DNA from: Halonotius aquaticus
Lineage (GTDB): Archaea > Halobacteriota > Halobacteria > Halobacteriales > Haloferacaceae
NCBI RefSeq assembly: GCF_003605575.1
Contig: NZ_QKNY01000005.1
Coordinates: forward strand, 124,001 to 188,000
Direction: 5' to 3'
Length of the DNA stretch: 64,000 nucleotides
Below the pieces are notes generated by a model. The model made no database searches and had not been told where the DNA came from. It saw only the letters and a program-made list of their open reading frames with translations. Below, piece after piece: positions 54,521 to 62,962 of this stretch; the stretch's first letter is position 1, and every line of letters starts with the position of its first letter. Both the position numbers and the translations under genes were made by a program.

Positions 54521-56077
54521 TCAGTCGAGATCGAGGAAATCAAGCGAACAGTTGTCGGCCACCAGCGCGGCGGCCCGGGCGTACGGTGACGGCTCAGGTG
54601 TCGCTCCCGTCGGTCGCTCGCGGCCGGCTGCCTCGAACACTCGCTCGACGAACGCATCTCTTGCCGTTCCGGTTTCGAACAGCCCGTGGAGGTAACAGCC
54701 CAACACGTCGCCCGCGCTCGCACCGAGTGCGGCACTCGCGTCGCCGTCGCGGGCGAACGGCCGCTCGACAGCCGCCGTCGCCTCGGTTGTCCCCATGTGG
54801 ATCTCATAGCCTGACACCGATCCGCTCGCGCCCGCAAGCGGGCCCGCCCCGTCGAGTTCGAACGTGGTGTCAACAACCCGTTTCTCCGGCGTAAACGTCG
54901 TTTCAACGGGTAAGAGTCCAACAGCCGGCAGCGTCGTCGACGCCAACTCCGTCGCCGCCGCGCTGCTGGCTTCGGTGTCGACACCGCGGAGTCGTTCGCC
55001 GAGGAGTTGATAGCCGCCACAGAGGCCGACAATGGGGCCGTCGAACGCCCGGAGTTCGTCGTCGAAACCGGCCTCACGGATCGCCAGCAGATCGTCGACC
55101 GTGTTTTTTGTGCCGGGGATCACGACCGCGTCGGCGTCGGCGAGCGATGCGTCAAGGGGGACGTAGGCGATCCGAACCCCCGGCTCGGCGGCCAGCGGTT
55201 CGAGATCAGTGAAATTCGAAACGCGTGGGAGTCGCGGAACGGCAATCGTCACTGACTGCTCAGCGTCGACGCCGTCGGCATCGCCGCGGACGGCGCGCTC
55301 GTCAGTCGCTGGGAGGTCGACGCTGTCCTCAGCGGGCAGCCCTGGATCGTCGTAGGGGATGACGCCGAGCACGTCGACACCGGTTCGCTCCTCGAAGGCG
55401 TCGACGCCGGGAGCCAGCAGGTCGGCGTCGCCGCGGAACTTCGTGATGACGACGCCAATGACTTGGTCGCGGAGGTCGTCAGGCATGAGTTCCAGCGTGC
55501 CGACCAGCGAGGCGAAGACGCCGCCGCGTTCGATGTCGCCGACGAGCACGATGTCGGCATCGGCGAAGCGAGCGGTTTCGACGTTGGCGAGATCGCGGTC
55601 GTGGAAGTTGATCTCCGCGATCGAGCCCGCGCCCTCGGCGACGATCACATCGTGGGCGGCCGCGAGTCGGTCGTGGGCGGCGACGGCGGCCGCGCGGGCT
55701 GTTTCCCAGTGGTCGTCGTAGTAGTCGCCAGCCGCGTAGTGGCCGACTGCGACGCCGTCGACGACGAGTTGGGATTCGCCCTCGCCGCGGGGTTTGAGCA
55801 GAACCGGGTTGCAGTCGGTCGTCGGCGAGACATGGGCGGCGCGGGCCTGGACGTACTGGGAGACACCGATTTCGCCGTAGGCGTCACCGTCGCCATTGCC
55901 GTCCTTGTCCATCGTTTCAGGTGCACGCGGCACCGCCCGCGCGTTGTTGCTCATGTTCTGGGCTTTGAACGGCGCGACCGAGATGCCGCGATCAGCCAGC
56001 AGCCGACAGAGCCCCGTCGCGACCGTCGATTTGCCGACGTGGGAGGCGGTGCCGGCGACGAGGATCGTGTGGGCCAT
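54521..56077 (-). CDS. cbiP: Cobyric acid synthase CbiP
   Basis: A 518-residue glutamine-dependent amidotransferase that amidates four side chains of adenosylcobyrinate diamide to cobyric acid. The N-terminal P-loop domain starts [21 protein letters not shown], with [10 protein letters not shown] and the [18 protein letters not shown] segment. The C-terminal GATase domain has the nucleophile Cys in [13 protein letters not shown] and the His in [11 protein letters not shown]. It is the last gene of the cob run, 1 nt after cobO. The length is near the family norm. Confidence 0.94.
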   Translation of the reverse strand: MAHTILVAGTASHVGKSTVATGLCRLLADRGISVAPFKAQNMSNNARAVPRAPETMDKDGNGDGDAYGEIGVSQYVQARAAHVSPTTDCNPVLLKPRGEGESQLVVDGVAVGHYAAGDYYDDHWETARAAAVAAHDRLAAAHDVIVAEGAGSIAEINFHDRDLANVETARFADADIVLVGDIERGGVFASLVGTLELMPDDLRDQVIGVVITKFRGDADLLAPGVDAFEERTGVDVLGVIPYDDPGLPAEDSVDLPATDERAVRGDADGVDAEQSVTIAVPRLPRVSNFTDLEPLAAEPGVRIAYVPLDASLADADAVVIPGTKNTVDDLLAIREAGFDDELRAFDGPIVGLCGGYQLLGERLRGVDTEASSAAATELASTTLPAVGLLPVETTFTPEKRVVDTTFELDGAGPLAGASGSVSGYEIHMGTTEATAAVERPFARDGDASAALGASAGDVLGCYLHGLFETGTARDAFVERVFEAAGRERPTGATPEPSPYARAAALVADNCSLDFLDLD

Positions 56078-56078
56078 C

Positions 56079-56771
56079 TCAGTATTCGGTGCCGGAGCGG
56101 GCGCGCTGACCGGCGTCGATCGGGTGTTTGTGCTTGCTGATCTCGGAGATCAGATCGGCGTGGTCGGTGAGATAGGTCGGCTCCGCGTGGCTGCCGGTGA
56201 GCACGAGTTCGAGATCGTCGGGTTTGGTCTCGATGAGCTCACAGACCGCCGCTGGGGCAACGAGGTCACGGTCGGCAGCATAGAGGAGCTCGTCGAGAAT
56301 TAACATGTGGACGCCATCGGCGGGGTCGCTATCGAGCGCAAATGGGGTGGTGAGATCGGCGTCGGCTGCGGCGGCGACGAGTTCTTGGGTGCGCTCGAAG
56401 CCGGCGTCGGCCTCGGATTCGTGGTCGGCCTCGCGGCTCCCGTCGGCCATGTTGTGCCACCCGTAGTGGCCCGTATTCTCGTAGGAAAACCCCGGCATCG
56501 CCGCGATCGCGTTGTACTCCCCGCGCACGTCGTCGACGCTGTCGGCACCGCCTTTCATGAACTGCAGCATGTGGACGCGGTAGCCGTGGCCGGCGGCGCG
56601 GAACCCCATGCCCATTGCCGCAGTTGTCTTGCCCTTACCGTCGCCCCAGAATGCTTGCACGAGGCCGAACTCATCGGGTGCGGCCGGCTCGATGGGCCGA
56701 GCCTCGGGGGCGACGCCGCCACCCGGTGTTTGGCGATGGCCGGGCGTGTCGGCTCCGGAATCGGATGTCAT
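56079..56771 (-). CDS. cobO: Cob(I)yrinic acid a,c-diamide adenosyltransferase CobO
   Basis: A 230-residue corrinoid adenosyltransferase of the CobA/CobO type. The ATP-binding P-loop is [19 protein letters not shown] at about residues 41-59, unusual in the family because it grips the triphosphate in reverse. [25 protein letters not shown] and [28 protein letters not shown] complete the fold. An acidic and proline-rich N-terminal extension of about 30 residues is present. It lies between cobD and cbiP with very short gaps. Confidence 0.93.
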   Translation of the reverse strand: MTSDSGADTPGHRQTPGGGVAPEARPIEPAAPDEFGLVQAFWGDGKGKTTAAMGMGFRAAGHGYRVHMLQFMKGGADSVDDVRGEYNAIAAMPGFSYENTGHYGWHNMADGSREADHESEADAGFERTQELVAAAADADLTTPFALDSDPADGVHMLILDELLYAADRDLVAPAAVCELIETKPDDLELVLTGSHAEPTYLTDHADLISEISKHKHPIDAGQRARSGTEY

Positions 56772-56827
56772 ACAGCCTTCTTGGACGCCAGGGGTATCTC
56801 AGTTGTGTTCAGCCGATGGGGATGCCG

Positions 56828-57832
56828 CTATACACCGAACGCCGAAAGCAGGCGATCGTTCTGGTGGGCTCGTTTTACCGCGACGCGGATATGTGAGTCA
56901 AGTCCGCGGAACGTCGTCGCATCGCGGACGGTAAGCCCTGCCTCGCGGGCTTCTGTGAGCACCTCGTCGACCGGCTCGCGTGTCTCACAGAGCAGAAACG
57001 GGGCCTCCGAGGGGTAGACCCGAAACCGCTCGGCCAGGCGGTGTCGCATCCGTTTGCGCTCGGTGTCGACGCGTTCCCGTGTCTCAGCGACAAAGTCGGT
57101 ATCGGCGAGACAGTGGGTACCGACGGCGGCGGCGGGCGTACTCAGTGCCCACGTCGGTCGCGCAACGTTGAGTCGCTCTCGGAGGTCGCCGGTAGCGACG
57201 AGAAAGCCGGCCCGAAGCCCCGGCAGGCCGAAGATTTTCGTCAGCGATCGGGCGACGACGACGCCAGGGGTGCCGGCAAGCGAGGGCTCGCTGGTAAAAT
57301 CAAGAAATGCCTCATCGACTAACAGCACCGTGTCGGCCGACCGACACCGATCGGCGAGGGCTTGCAGCCTCGCGTGATCGTAGCTCTCACCGGTCGGATT
57401 GTTCGGGTTGCAGACGATCACCATGCGGTGGGCGGCTGGATCGATATCGGTGATCTCGTCGTGGCGGACAAACGTTGGCTCGCCGCCGTGGAGTCGAACC
57501 TCGCGGGCGTACTCGCCGAAACTCGGTTGGGGGATGGCGACGCTGTCGCCGTTGGCGATGACGACCGAACACAACAGGCGCATGCCGGCTAACCCGCCGG
57601 CTGTCGGGATGATCTCGGTGCCGGTGACGCCAATGTAGTCGGCGGCCGCCGCCCGGAACTCACAGTAGTCGTCGGTCGGATACCGGCCGGCCGCCGAGAG
57701 GGCTGCCTCATAGACCCCCGAGACGCCGTCGGGCGTCTGTGGGTTTGTGTTGGCACTAAAGTCAACAAGCTCTGGGTCGGATTCGCCACCGTGGGGGACA
57801 CGGGTCACGGCGTCGATCGCGTCTGGATCCAC
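56828..57832 (-). CDS. cobD: L-threonine-O-3-phosphate decarboxylase CobD
   Basis: A PLP enzyme of the class-II aminotransferase fold, 334 residues from GTG 57830-57832, that makes (R)-1-amino-2-propanol phosphate for the cobalamin nucleotide loop. The PLP lysine lies in ARSLTKIFGLPGLRAGF (about residue 199). NTNPQTPDG, PTAGGLAGMR, CNPNNPTGESY and VDEAFLDF are typical. It is similar to histidinol-phosphate aminotransferase, but the cob neighbourhood decides the call. A TTG at 57841 gives three more residues; the GTG start is preferred because it lies 26 nt after a TATA box. Confidence 0.88.
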   Translation of the reverse strand: MDPDAIDAVTRVPHGGESDPELVDFSANTNPQTPDGVSGVYEAALSAAGRYPTDDYCEFRAAAADYIGVTGTEIIPTAGGLAGMRLLCSVVIANGDSVAIPQPSFGEYAREVRLHGGEPTFVRHDEITDIDPAAHRMVIVCNPNNPTGESYDHARLQALADRCRSADTVLLVDEAFLDFTSEPSLAGTPGVVVARSLTKIFGLPGLRAGFLVATGDLRERLNVARPTWALSTPAAAVGTHCLADTDFVAETRERVDTERKRMRHRLAERFRVYPSEAPFLLCETREPVDEVLTEAREAGLTVRDATTFRGLDSHIRVAVKRAHQNDRLLSAFGV

Positions 57833-57854
57833 AGGAGACAATTAGTCGTGAGTG

Positions 57855-57861
57855 ATATAAA
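57855..57861 (-). promoter_or_regulatory. TATA box of the cobD-cobO-cbiP unit
   Basis: TTTATAT on the minus strand is centred 26 nt before GTG 57832, inside an AT-rich 77-nt gap. It splits the cobalamin cluster into two transcription units. Confidence 0.55.
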
Positions 57862-57918
57862 CATTATTTTGTTATTTTGTACTCAAAACTCGGATCAGCG
57901 AGGCTTCGTTTGTCTCAC

Positions 57919-58566
57919 TCAAAGTTTCGTTTGGTCAGTGTGATCCAGCCAGCGTTCGACCGCCCGACGATCCTCCGGTCGATTGATATTGAACGCAAGT
58001 CGGTCATCCACCCACACCACTGTTCGGCCGGCACCGTCGCCGACGACGTTGAGCCCGGTCGGCACGACGGGCTCCCCATCGGCTTCGGTGGTTGTCTCCG
58101 CGCTGACACCGAGGGCCGCTGTGAGCGCGGCCGGCACACAGACGGTCAAGGAGTCGCTGCCGGCGGTCGCGGCTGCCCGATCGACGTGGCCGGCCGTGAC
58201 CAATGGGAGGTCAGCGGCGACCGTCACTGTCGGCGTCTTGAGTTGTGCCACTGCTTCGCCGAGGTCGGCGACGTAGCCCTCGCCTGCGGTGGTGATACAC
58301 TCGACACCGTCGACCTCGGCGAGATGGGCGGCCGTCTCGGGGGTCGCCGGCGAGACTGCCGCGGCAACCGTGGTGAGCGAACTCGCCTGGAGCGCGCTCA
58401 CGACCCGGTCGATCATCGGCTCGCCGCCAACATCGACAAGCGGCTTTTCGGTGTCGCCGACTGCTGGCCGGAGCCGCGTTCCCTCGCCGCCACACATGAC
58501 CAGTCCGGTTGTCGCTCGCGTCTCGTCCGCGGTCGTCGCTTGCTCCTGATTTAGCTCAGGATCCAT
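57919..58566 (-). CDS. cobY: Adenosylcobinamide-phosphate guanylyltransferase CobY
   Basis: A 215-residue archaeal nucleotidyltransferase that activates adenosylcobinamide phosphate with GTP and replaces the bacterial CobU. The nucleotide loop GLVMCGGEGTRLRP, EKPLVDVGGEPMIDRV, and VTVAADLPLVT (metal-binding Asp) are diagnostic. The Walker A motif of CobU is absent, as expected. An acidic N-terminal 20 residues precede the domain. The start overlaps the cobS stop by 16 nt. Confidence 0.93.
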   Translation of the reverse strand: MDPELNQEQATTADETRATTGLVMCGGEGTRLRPAVGDTEKPLVDVGGEPMIDRVVSALQASSLTTVAAAVSPATPETAAHLAEVDGVECITTAGEGYVADLGEAVAQLKTPTVTVAADLPLVTAGHVDRAAATAGSDSLTVCVPAALTAALGVSAETTTEADGEPVVPTGLNVVGDGAGRTVVWVDDRLAFNINRPEDRRAVERWLDHTDQTKL

Positions 58567-59327
58567 ACCGACACCCCCACGTGCAGTGCGAGTGCCCGAC
58601 CCACCTCGTTTGTCGCCCCGAGGAGGTCACCGCTCACGCCGCCGAGTTCGCGGTGCCCCCATGTCAGTATCGCCAGCCCGACGGCCGGACCGGTCGCCAC
58701 CGCAGCCACCAGCGCGACTGCCAGCCCGTCGGGGGCGGCCGCGACCGCCGGCAGCGAGACGAGGATGGCCGACGCAAACGATCGGTGATCAAGCTCGTCG
58801 ACGAGGTGGGCACCGAGGCCGTCGTGAGCCGACCGGCCGTAACACGCGACGAGGGCCATCCCGAGTTTCGCACCGACTTCCGCGGCGACGACGAATCGGA
58901 ACGCTCGCCACGAGCCGATGCCCGCAAACGACAGCACGCCGAGTGTCATCACCAGCAGTGTCACGCCCAACAGGAGGGCTCCGCCGACACCGGTAGCCGA
59001 ATCCTTCAGTACCGCCCGCATGCGATCAGCGTCGCCGTGAACTGCCAACGCATCACCAAGATCCGCCAGCCCATCGGCGTGGGTGACGCCCGTCAGCAGA
59101 TAGATACCACCGAGGTAGGCCGCCACCAGCGTCGGCGGCTGCACCGGGAGGAAAAACACCCCGCCACTAAGGCTGCCGACGAGATAGCCGACCACCGGGA
59201 GGCTGTAGGCTGCCCGCCGGAAGGCATCCCAGTCGGTTTCGCTGCCGCCGACCGGGATCCGGGTGAGAAAGCCGACCGCGCCGCGAATCGCGCGGCCGAC
59301 GGACACGATGGGACGTGAGTCAGACAC
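58551..59327 (-). CDS. cobS: Adenosylcobinamide-GDP ribazoletransferase CobS
   Basis: A 258-residue membrane protein with six to seven helices, which joins adenosylcobinamide-GDP to alpha-ribazole (phosphate). Diagnostic blocks are GAVGFLTRIPV near the N-terminus, THADGLADLGDALAVHGD (the acidic metal/substrate motif) and MRAVLKDSATGVGGA. It overlaps cbiB by 8 nt and cobY by 16 nt, so the genes are translated together. Confidence 0.94.
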   Translation of the reverse strand: MSDSRPIVSVGRAIRGAVGFLTRIPVGGSETDWDAFRRAAYSLPVVGYLVGSLSGGVFFLPVQPPTLVAAYLGGIYLLTGVTHADGLADLGDALAVHGDADRMRAVLKDSATGVGGALLLGVTLLVMTLGVLSFAGIGSWRAFRFVVAAEVGAKLGMALVACYGRSAHDGLGAHLVDELDHRSFASAILVSLPAVAAAPDGLAVALVAAVATGPAVGLAILTWGHRELGGVSGDLLGATNEVGRALALHVGVSVWILS

Positions 59328-60249
59328 CGACGATCACCGCCGTTGTGAGCGCGGCGAGCCAGCCGGCCCGGCCGACGAGGGCGACCCCGCGGTGGCCCTC
59401 GGTCGTCGTTGGCAACGATGCCACCGAATTGAGTGTGTAATGGTCGGGCTTTTCGAGGCGGACGCCGAGGCCAGCCGCCAGCGTCGCCATCGGCCAGCCG
59501 GCATTCGGCGAGGCCGGCGTTTGCGCCCACCGCTGGCCCATCAGCAGCGGGTCGGGTGACAGCATGGCCGCCGAGAGGGCCAGTGCCGTCAGCCGCGCAG
59601 GCAGCCACATGACGAGGTCGTCGAGCCGCGCGGCCGCCCAGCCGACCGGTTTCGAGCGGTATCCGACCATCGAATCCATCGTGTTGACGGCCTTGATCCA
59701 CGCCGCTGCTGCTGTCGCCACCGCCAGCGTCGCGACGGGGGTGAGCCACCGGCTGGCGACGACGCTCCCAACAGCGAAGCCGGCCAGCGGCGCGACAAAG
59801 CCGTCCGAGAGATTCTCGGCCGCGCTCTCGACGGCCGCGCTCCGAACGTGACCGGCCGAAAGGTCGGTGGCATCTCGACCAGCCAAGGCGAGCAACGCCT
59901 CGCGTGCGCCCGCGATATCGGTTTCCGTTTGCTCAAGGACGTCGCCAGCTGTCGTACAGAGCAACCGAAGACTCACCGCTGAAAACAAGACGAGGGCGGC
60001 GACAACGCCACCCGCCAGCGGTTCGATGTCGCCAGCGAGCCCGACGCCGAGGGCGACGACCGCGGCCGCAAGCAGCGGCAGACAGAGGGCCCCAACAGTA
60101 CCGACAAGCCGAGGCGCGGGCCACGAGCGATCGAGCGGGCCGACCAGCCGACCGACCCACACGACCGGATGCAGCCGAGCCGGTGGCTCGCCGACGACGC
60201 GGTCGAGGCCGACAGCCGCGAGGACGACGCCGGCAGCCATCAGCGACAT
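59320..60249 (-). CDS. cbiB: Adenosylcobinamide-phosphate synthase CbiB
   Basis: A 309-residue membrane enzyme that attaches aminopropanol phosphate to adenosylcobyric acid. Typical blocks are VVGEPPARLHPVVWVGRL near the N-terminus, LSAGHVRSAAVESAAENLSDGFVAPL in the middle, and NTMDSMVGYRSKP. Several membrane helices lie throughout. It overlaps the upstream HAD gene by 10 nt and cobS by 8 nt. Confidence 0.94.
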   Translation of the reverse strand: MSLMAAGVVLAAVGLDRVVGEPPARLHPVVWVGRLVGPLDRSWPAPRLVGTVGALCLPLLAAAVVALGVGLAGDIEPLAGGVVAALVLFSAVSLRLLCTTAGDVLEQTETDIAGAREALLALAGRDATDLSAGHVRSAAVESAAENLSDGFVAPLAGFAVGSVVASRWLTPVATLAVATAAAAWIKAVNTMDSMVGYRSKPVGWAAARLDDLVMWLPARLTALALSAAMLSPDPLLMGQRWAQTPASPNAGWPMATLAAGLGVRLEKPDHYTLNSVASLPTTTEGHRGVALVGRAGWLAALTTAVIVGV

Positions 60250-60884
60250 GGCTGGCCCTCAGTGAGGCTTGCTTTGAGGTTGGGCAGCGACGTTTCGGCG
60301 ATGTCGATGAACTCGCCGCCGCAGTCGGTGATCCCGCCGTCGGTCGCGGGCGTGTCGCCGACAACGACGAGGTCGGCGGTCTCGACATCGAGCTGGCGGG
60401 CCACCGTTTCGAAGGCCCGCGGGTCGGGTTTGCGCCAACCGCAGTCGACGCTGACAACAACGGCGTCGAAGACTTCGCGGTCAAGTGCTGATCGGCGGAG
60501 CGTTCGGGCCACTAGCTCAGGCACCGCACAGTTCGACAACAGGCCGACCGGGCCGACCTCGCTGGCGGCGGCAACGGCCTTGACCGCGCCCGTGCGGGTC
60601 TCGACGACCGGATCGAAGGCGTCGATGACGGCTTGGCCGGCGGTGGTGTCCGACACGTCGACCCCGCGGCTGGCGAGGGCGGCGGCGACGTGGGCCGGTA
60701 GTGGGACTTCGGCTCCTTCTTCAGCGTTACTATGGGGTTCGCGGTAGGCACTCGCCCAGTCGTCGGGGACGGTGATCCCGCGGGCGGCGAGTGCATCGGC
60801 GACGGCCGCCGCTGGTTCGGGGGTGTCGTCGATGGCGACGAGCGTGCCGAACAGATCGAAGGCGGAGGCGGCCGTGGCGGTCAC
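60240..60884 (-). CDS. HAD-family hydrolase at head of the cobalamin operon
   Basis: A 214-residue HAD-superfamily protein. Motif I is AFDLFGTLV: the nucleophile Asp is present, but the usual second acid (D-x-D-G-T) is Phe, as in haloacid dehalogenases and some phosphatases. Motif II is GLLSNCAV, Lys of motif III is in GWRKPDPRAFETV, and motif IV is VVVGDTPATDGG. The cbiB overlap ties it to cobalamin synthesis. A role as the missing alpha-ribazole phosphate phosphatase is conceivable, but inference only. Confidence 0.8.
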   Translation of the reverse strand: MTATAASAFDLFGTLVAIDDTPEPAAAVADALAARGITVPDDWASAYREPHSNAEEGAEVPLPAHVAAALASRGVDVSDTTAGQAVIDAFDPVVETRTGAVKAVAAASEVGPVGLLSNCAVPELVARTLRRSALDREVFDAVVVSVDCGWRKPDPRAFETVARQLDVETADLVVVGDTPATDGGITDCGGEFIDIAETSLPNLKASLTEGQPCR

Positions 60885-60944
60885 GATGAATGGATGTGCT
60901 ACCTGCGGCTTGAAAACATCGGTGCCAGCCGGGCTGTGGGTGTC

Positions 60945-61553
60945 CTACGCGAGGCGCGCGAAGGCGAGCGTGCCGCTGATGTTTTTGATGTAGATCTCAA
61001 CCTCGTCGCCTTCCTCCGCGCCGGGGACGAAGATTGTGTATTTGCCTTTCTCGGCGACGCCGTCGCCTTTGCGGCCGGTGCCGGTGATCTTGACCTCGTA
61101 GGTCTCGCCTTCCTCGACATCCGGGCGGTCGGTGCGCTGGGAACTCGACTGCCGTTTGGCGACCGGACGGAACGCCCCACAGGCCTCACAGCGCAGCATC
61201 TGGGTGCGGTTCTCGGTGACGAGTTTCGTATCCGGGAGGCCACACTCCGAGCAGGTGACGTACTCGGCGATGTAGGCGTCGATGGCGGCATCGAAGTCTG
61301 CCCCGGAGAACTCGCCGTTGTAGCGCGCGCGGCCGTCCTCGTACTGGCCGGCGGTACCGAGTTCCTGCTGGATCGAACTATGGATGTGCTCGGGATCCCG
61401 ATTGAGTGCGTCGCCGATCGCCGACAGATTGGTCAGTCGTGTAAACGCGCCGTCTTTCTGGGCTTCGGCGTCCGGCACGTCCAGCCGTTCGTCTGAGCCC
61501 TCGAAATCCGGCAACTCCTCCATTGCCCGGTCAAGCGTCGCCTCGTAGTCCAT
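60945..61553 (-). CDS. eif2b: Translation initiation factor aIF-2 subunit beta with TRAM domain
   Basis: A 202-residue protein. Residues 1-135 are aIF-2beta: MDYEATLDRAMEELPDF, FTRLTNLSAIGDALNRDPEHI, and a C-terminal zinc ribbon with CSECGLPD ... LRCEACGAF. Residues about 148-202 form a TRAM domain (VEEGETYEVKITGTGRKGDGVA...FVPGAEEGDEVEIYI), which binds RNA. The C-terminal TRAM fusion is common in haloarchaeal aIF-2beta. I chose ATG 61551-61553, the family start. Confidence 0.93.
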   Translation of the reverse strand: MDYEATLDRAMEELPDFEGSDERLDVPDAEAQKDGAFTRLTNLSAIGDALNRDPEHIHSSIQQELGTAGQYEDGRARYNGEFSGADFDAAIDAYIAEYVTCSECGLPDTKLVTENRTQMLRCEACGAFRPVAKRQSSSQRTDRPDVEEGETYEVKITGTGRKGDGVAEKGKYTIFVPGAEEGDEVEIYIKNISGTLAFARLA

Positions 61554-61710
61554 ACGTGTGGTGATGTCGTCGTCGGCTAAATGCGTTGTGAGACAGCGGT
61601 ACACATTGCAAGTGGAGCTACGTGCGTAAGACGATCCCCATAGACAGCAATAGCCATCACTGCCTTCGTTGTGGGACTCAGACGGTGTCGGCACCAAATC
61701 GACTGGAACG

Positions 61711-61836
61711 GAAATCCGCCCTCCCCGAATTGAACTCACTCACTCCCTGCGGTCGTTCGCTGCTCAATACGGGTCGGGACGGAGTTTACACTGCTCACTT
61801 ACGTTCGCAGGAAAATCCGCCCTCCCCGAATTGAAC
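61711..61836 (-). repeat. Duplicated 3' end of tRNA-Tyr
   Basis: A 24-nt block, part of the T arm and acceptor 3' strand of tRNA-Tyr, occurs at 61813-61836 (inside the gene) and identically at 61712-61735, offset 101 nt. The second copy is downstream of the tRNA in its own direction. The spacer is a GC-rich run of CACTC/TTCGC type. Confidence 0.8.
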
Positions 61837-61889
61837 GGGGGACAAGTCGATCTACAGTCGACTGCTCTACCAGGCTGAGCTAAGGGCGG
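61816..61889 (-). tRNA. tRNA-Tyr (GTA)
   Basis: A 74-nt cloverleaf: acceptor CCGCCCT/AGGGCGG including the C1-G72 pair typical of archaeal tRNA-Tyr, D stem GCTC/GAGC, anticodon stem GTCGA/TCGAC with loop CTGTAGA (anticodon GTA), T stem CCCCG/CGGGG, discriminator A. No intron is present and CCA is not encoded. Confidence 0.96.
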
Positions 61890-62006
61890 GCACTCCATCG
61901 TATCCCGGTGGCACAATTAAGGGTTACTGTTCCGAGCGCGGCGGCGGCTGCCAGGTGTCTGACAGAGTGGGAAGATTGATTACCCTGTGTAACACACGTA
62001 TCGGCT

Positions 62007-62588
62007 ATGAGTAAGATCACGTTCCGCGCCGACGATGACCTCGTTGGCCGGTTAGAGGCCTTCGACGCCTCGAAATCCGAGGTGATGCGGGAGGCGCTCC
62101 GCCAGTACCTCGACACCCAGGAACGTGAGACGGCCGCGCAAACGACGGACACACCCGCGCAAACGTCCGACACCGACTCGATCGACGACCTCATCGACGA
62201 GCGCATCGACCGCCTCGTCGACGAACGCGTCGATTCAGCGCTGGCGGCCTGCCGCGAACCGACCGACACCGCCACCGATGTGTCGGTCAATATCACCCTT
62301 GAAGGGGTCGATGAGACGGCCACAGTCACCGAGCAAACCATCGAGCGTAAGACGCCCGACGCCGAGAGCGATACACAGCCTGAACCGCCAGCCGACGCGG
62401 ATGCCGCCCACAGCTGCGGGCAGTGTGGCGAGGCCGTCGACAGCGACCACGTGTACTGTCCGAACTGCGGCGAAAAGGCCTCCCGGCGGCTGTTCTGTGA
62501 GTGTGGCGACGAGCTTCGATCGGACTGGGCGTTCTGTCCCGGCTGCGGCCGTCGCACCCCCGCGGCCGACGTGTTAGATAACCAATGA
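62007..62588 (+). CDS. cdrL: CdrL, RHH and zinc-ribbon regulator
   Basis: A 193-residue protein. Residues 1-35 (MSKITFRADDDLVGRLEAFD, SKSEVMREALRQYL) form a ribbon-helix-helix DNA-binding domain. A Glu/Asp/Thr-rich linker of about 95 residues follows with a short coiled stretch (DDLIDERIDRLVDERVD), then two zinc ribbons (Cys137, 140, 151, 154 and Cys164, 166, 177, 180). It lies just upstream of cdrS-ftsZ2, the conserved cell-division locus of haloarchaea, in the position of the gene called cdrL in Halobacterium and Haloferax. I infer that it controls the palindrome before cdrS. Confidence 0.85.
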   Translation: MSKITFRADDDLVGRLEAFDASKSEVMREALRQYLDTQERETAAQTTDTPAQTSDTDSIDDLIDERIDRLVDERVDSALAACREPTDTATDVSVNITLEGVDETATVTEQTIERKTPDAESDTQPEPPADADAAHSCGQCGEAVDSDHVYCPNCGEKASRRLFCECGDELRSDWAFCPGCGRRTPAADVLDNQ

Positions 62589-62639
62589 CAGACAGTTACC
62601 CCGATTGTACGGCTGTGTGTCTGCCACAATAAGGTGAAT

Positions 62640-62763
62640 GTCTTACATCCGCCAGTAATTTTATATACCCTCGGCATAGTGTTACGACTGCGTAAGACAA
62701 TCGTCTTACAGTGTGCCCGTCAGTGGCACGCTGTGGGGCTGTCGGCGTCGCCGACTGTCTTAC
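62640..62763 (+). promoter_or_regulatory. cdrS-ftsZ2 promoter with palindromic operator
   Basis: GTAAGAC-AATC-GTCTTAC (62692-62709) is a perfect 7-bp inverted repeat. The TATA-like TTTATATA at 62660-62667 would start transcription near 62688-62692, so the palindrome covers the start site. Two further GTCTTAC half-sites occur at 62640-62646 and 62757-62763. This looks like the operator of an RHH regulator such as CdrL or CdrS. Confidence 0.7.
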
Positions 62764-62777
62764 CGGGGAATGTAACC

Positions 62778-62960
62778 ATGGAGCGTGTGACACTACGAAT
62801 TCCAAAGCAGCAGATCGACGAGGTCGAGGAAATGGTCGAGACCGGCCAGTTCCCAAACCGGAGTGAGGCGATCCGGTCGGCCGTCCGAGAGATGCTCAAC
62901 GAGACCGAGAGTACAGAGCCGCGGCGAAACAAAAGCGAACGCAACTGGGCGAAGGTGTAA
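62778..62960 (+). CDS. cdrS: CdrS, short ribbon-helix-helix regulator of cell division
   Basis: A 60-residue RHH protein: strand MERVTLRIP, helix [19 protein letters not shown] turn and helix [12 protein letters not shown], then a short basic tail. In Halobacterium salinarum CdrS controls the tubulin homologue ftsZ2 and cell division. ftsZ2 starts 2 nt after its stop, so they are co-transcribed. The start is ATG 62778; the frame is open upstream to 62634 but crosses the promoter. Confidence 0.9.
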   Translation: MERVTLRIPKQQIDEVEEMVETGQFPNRSEAIRSAVREMLNETESTEPRRNKSERNWAKV

Positions 62961-62962
62961 CT

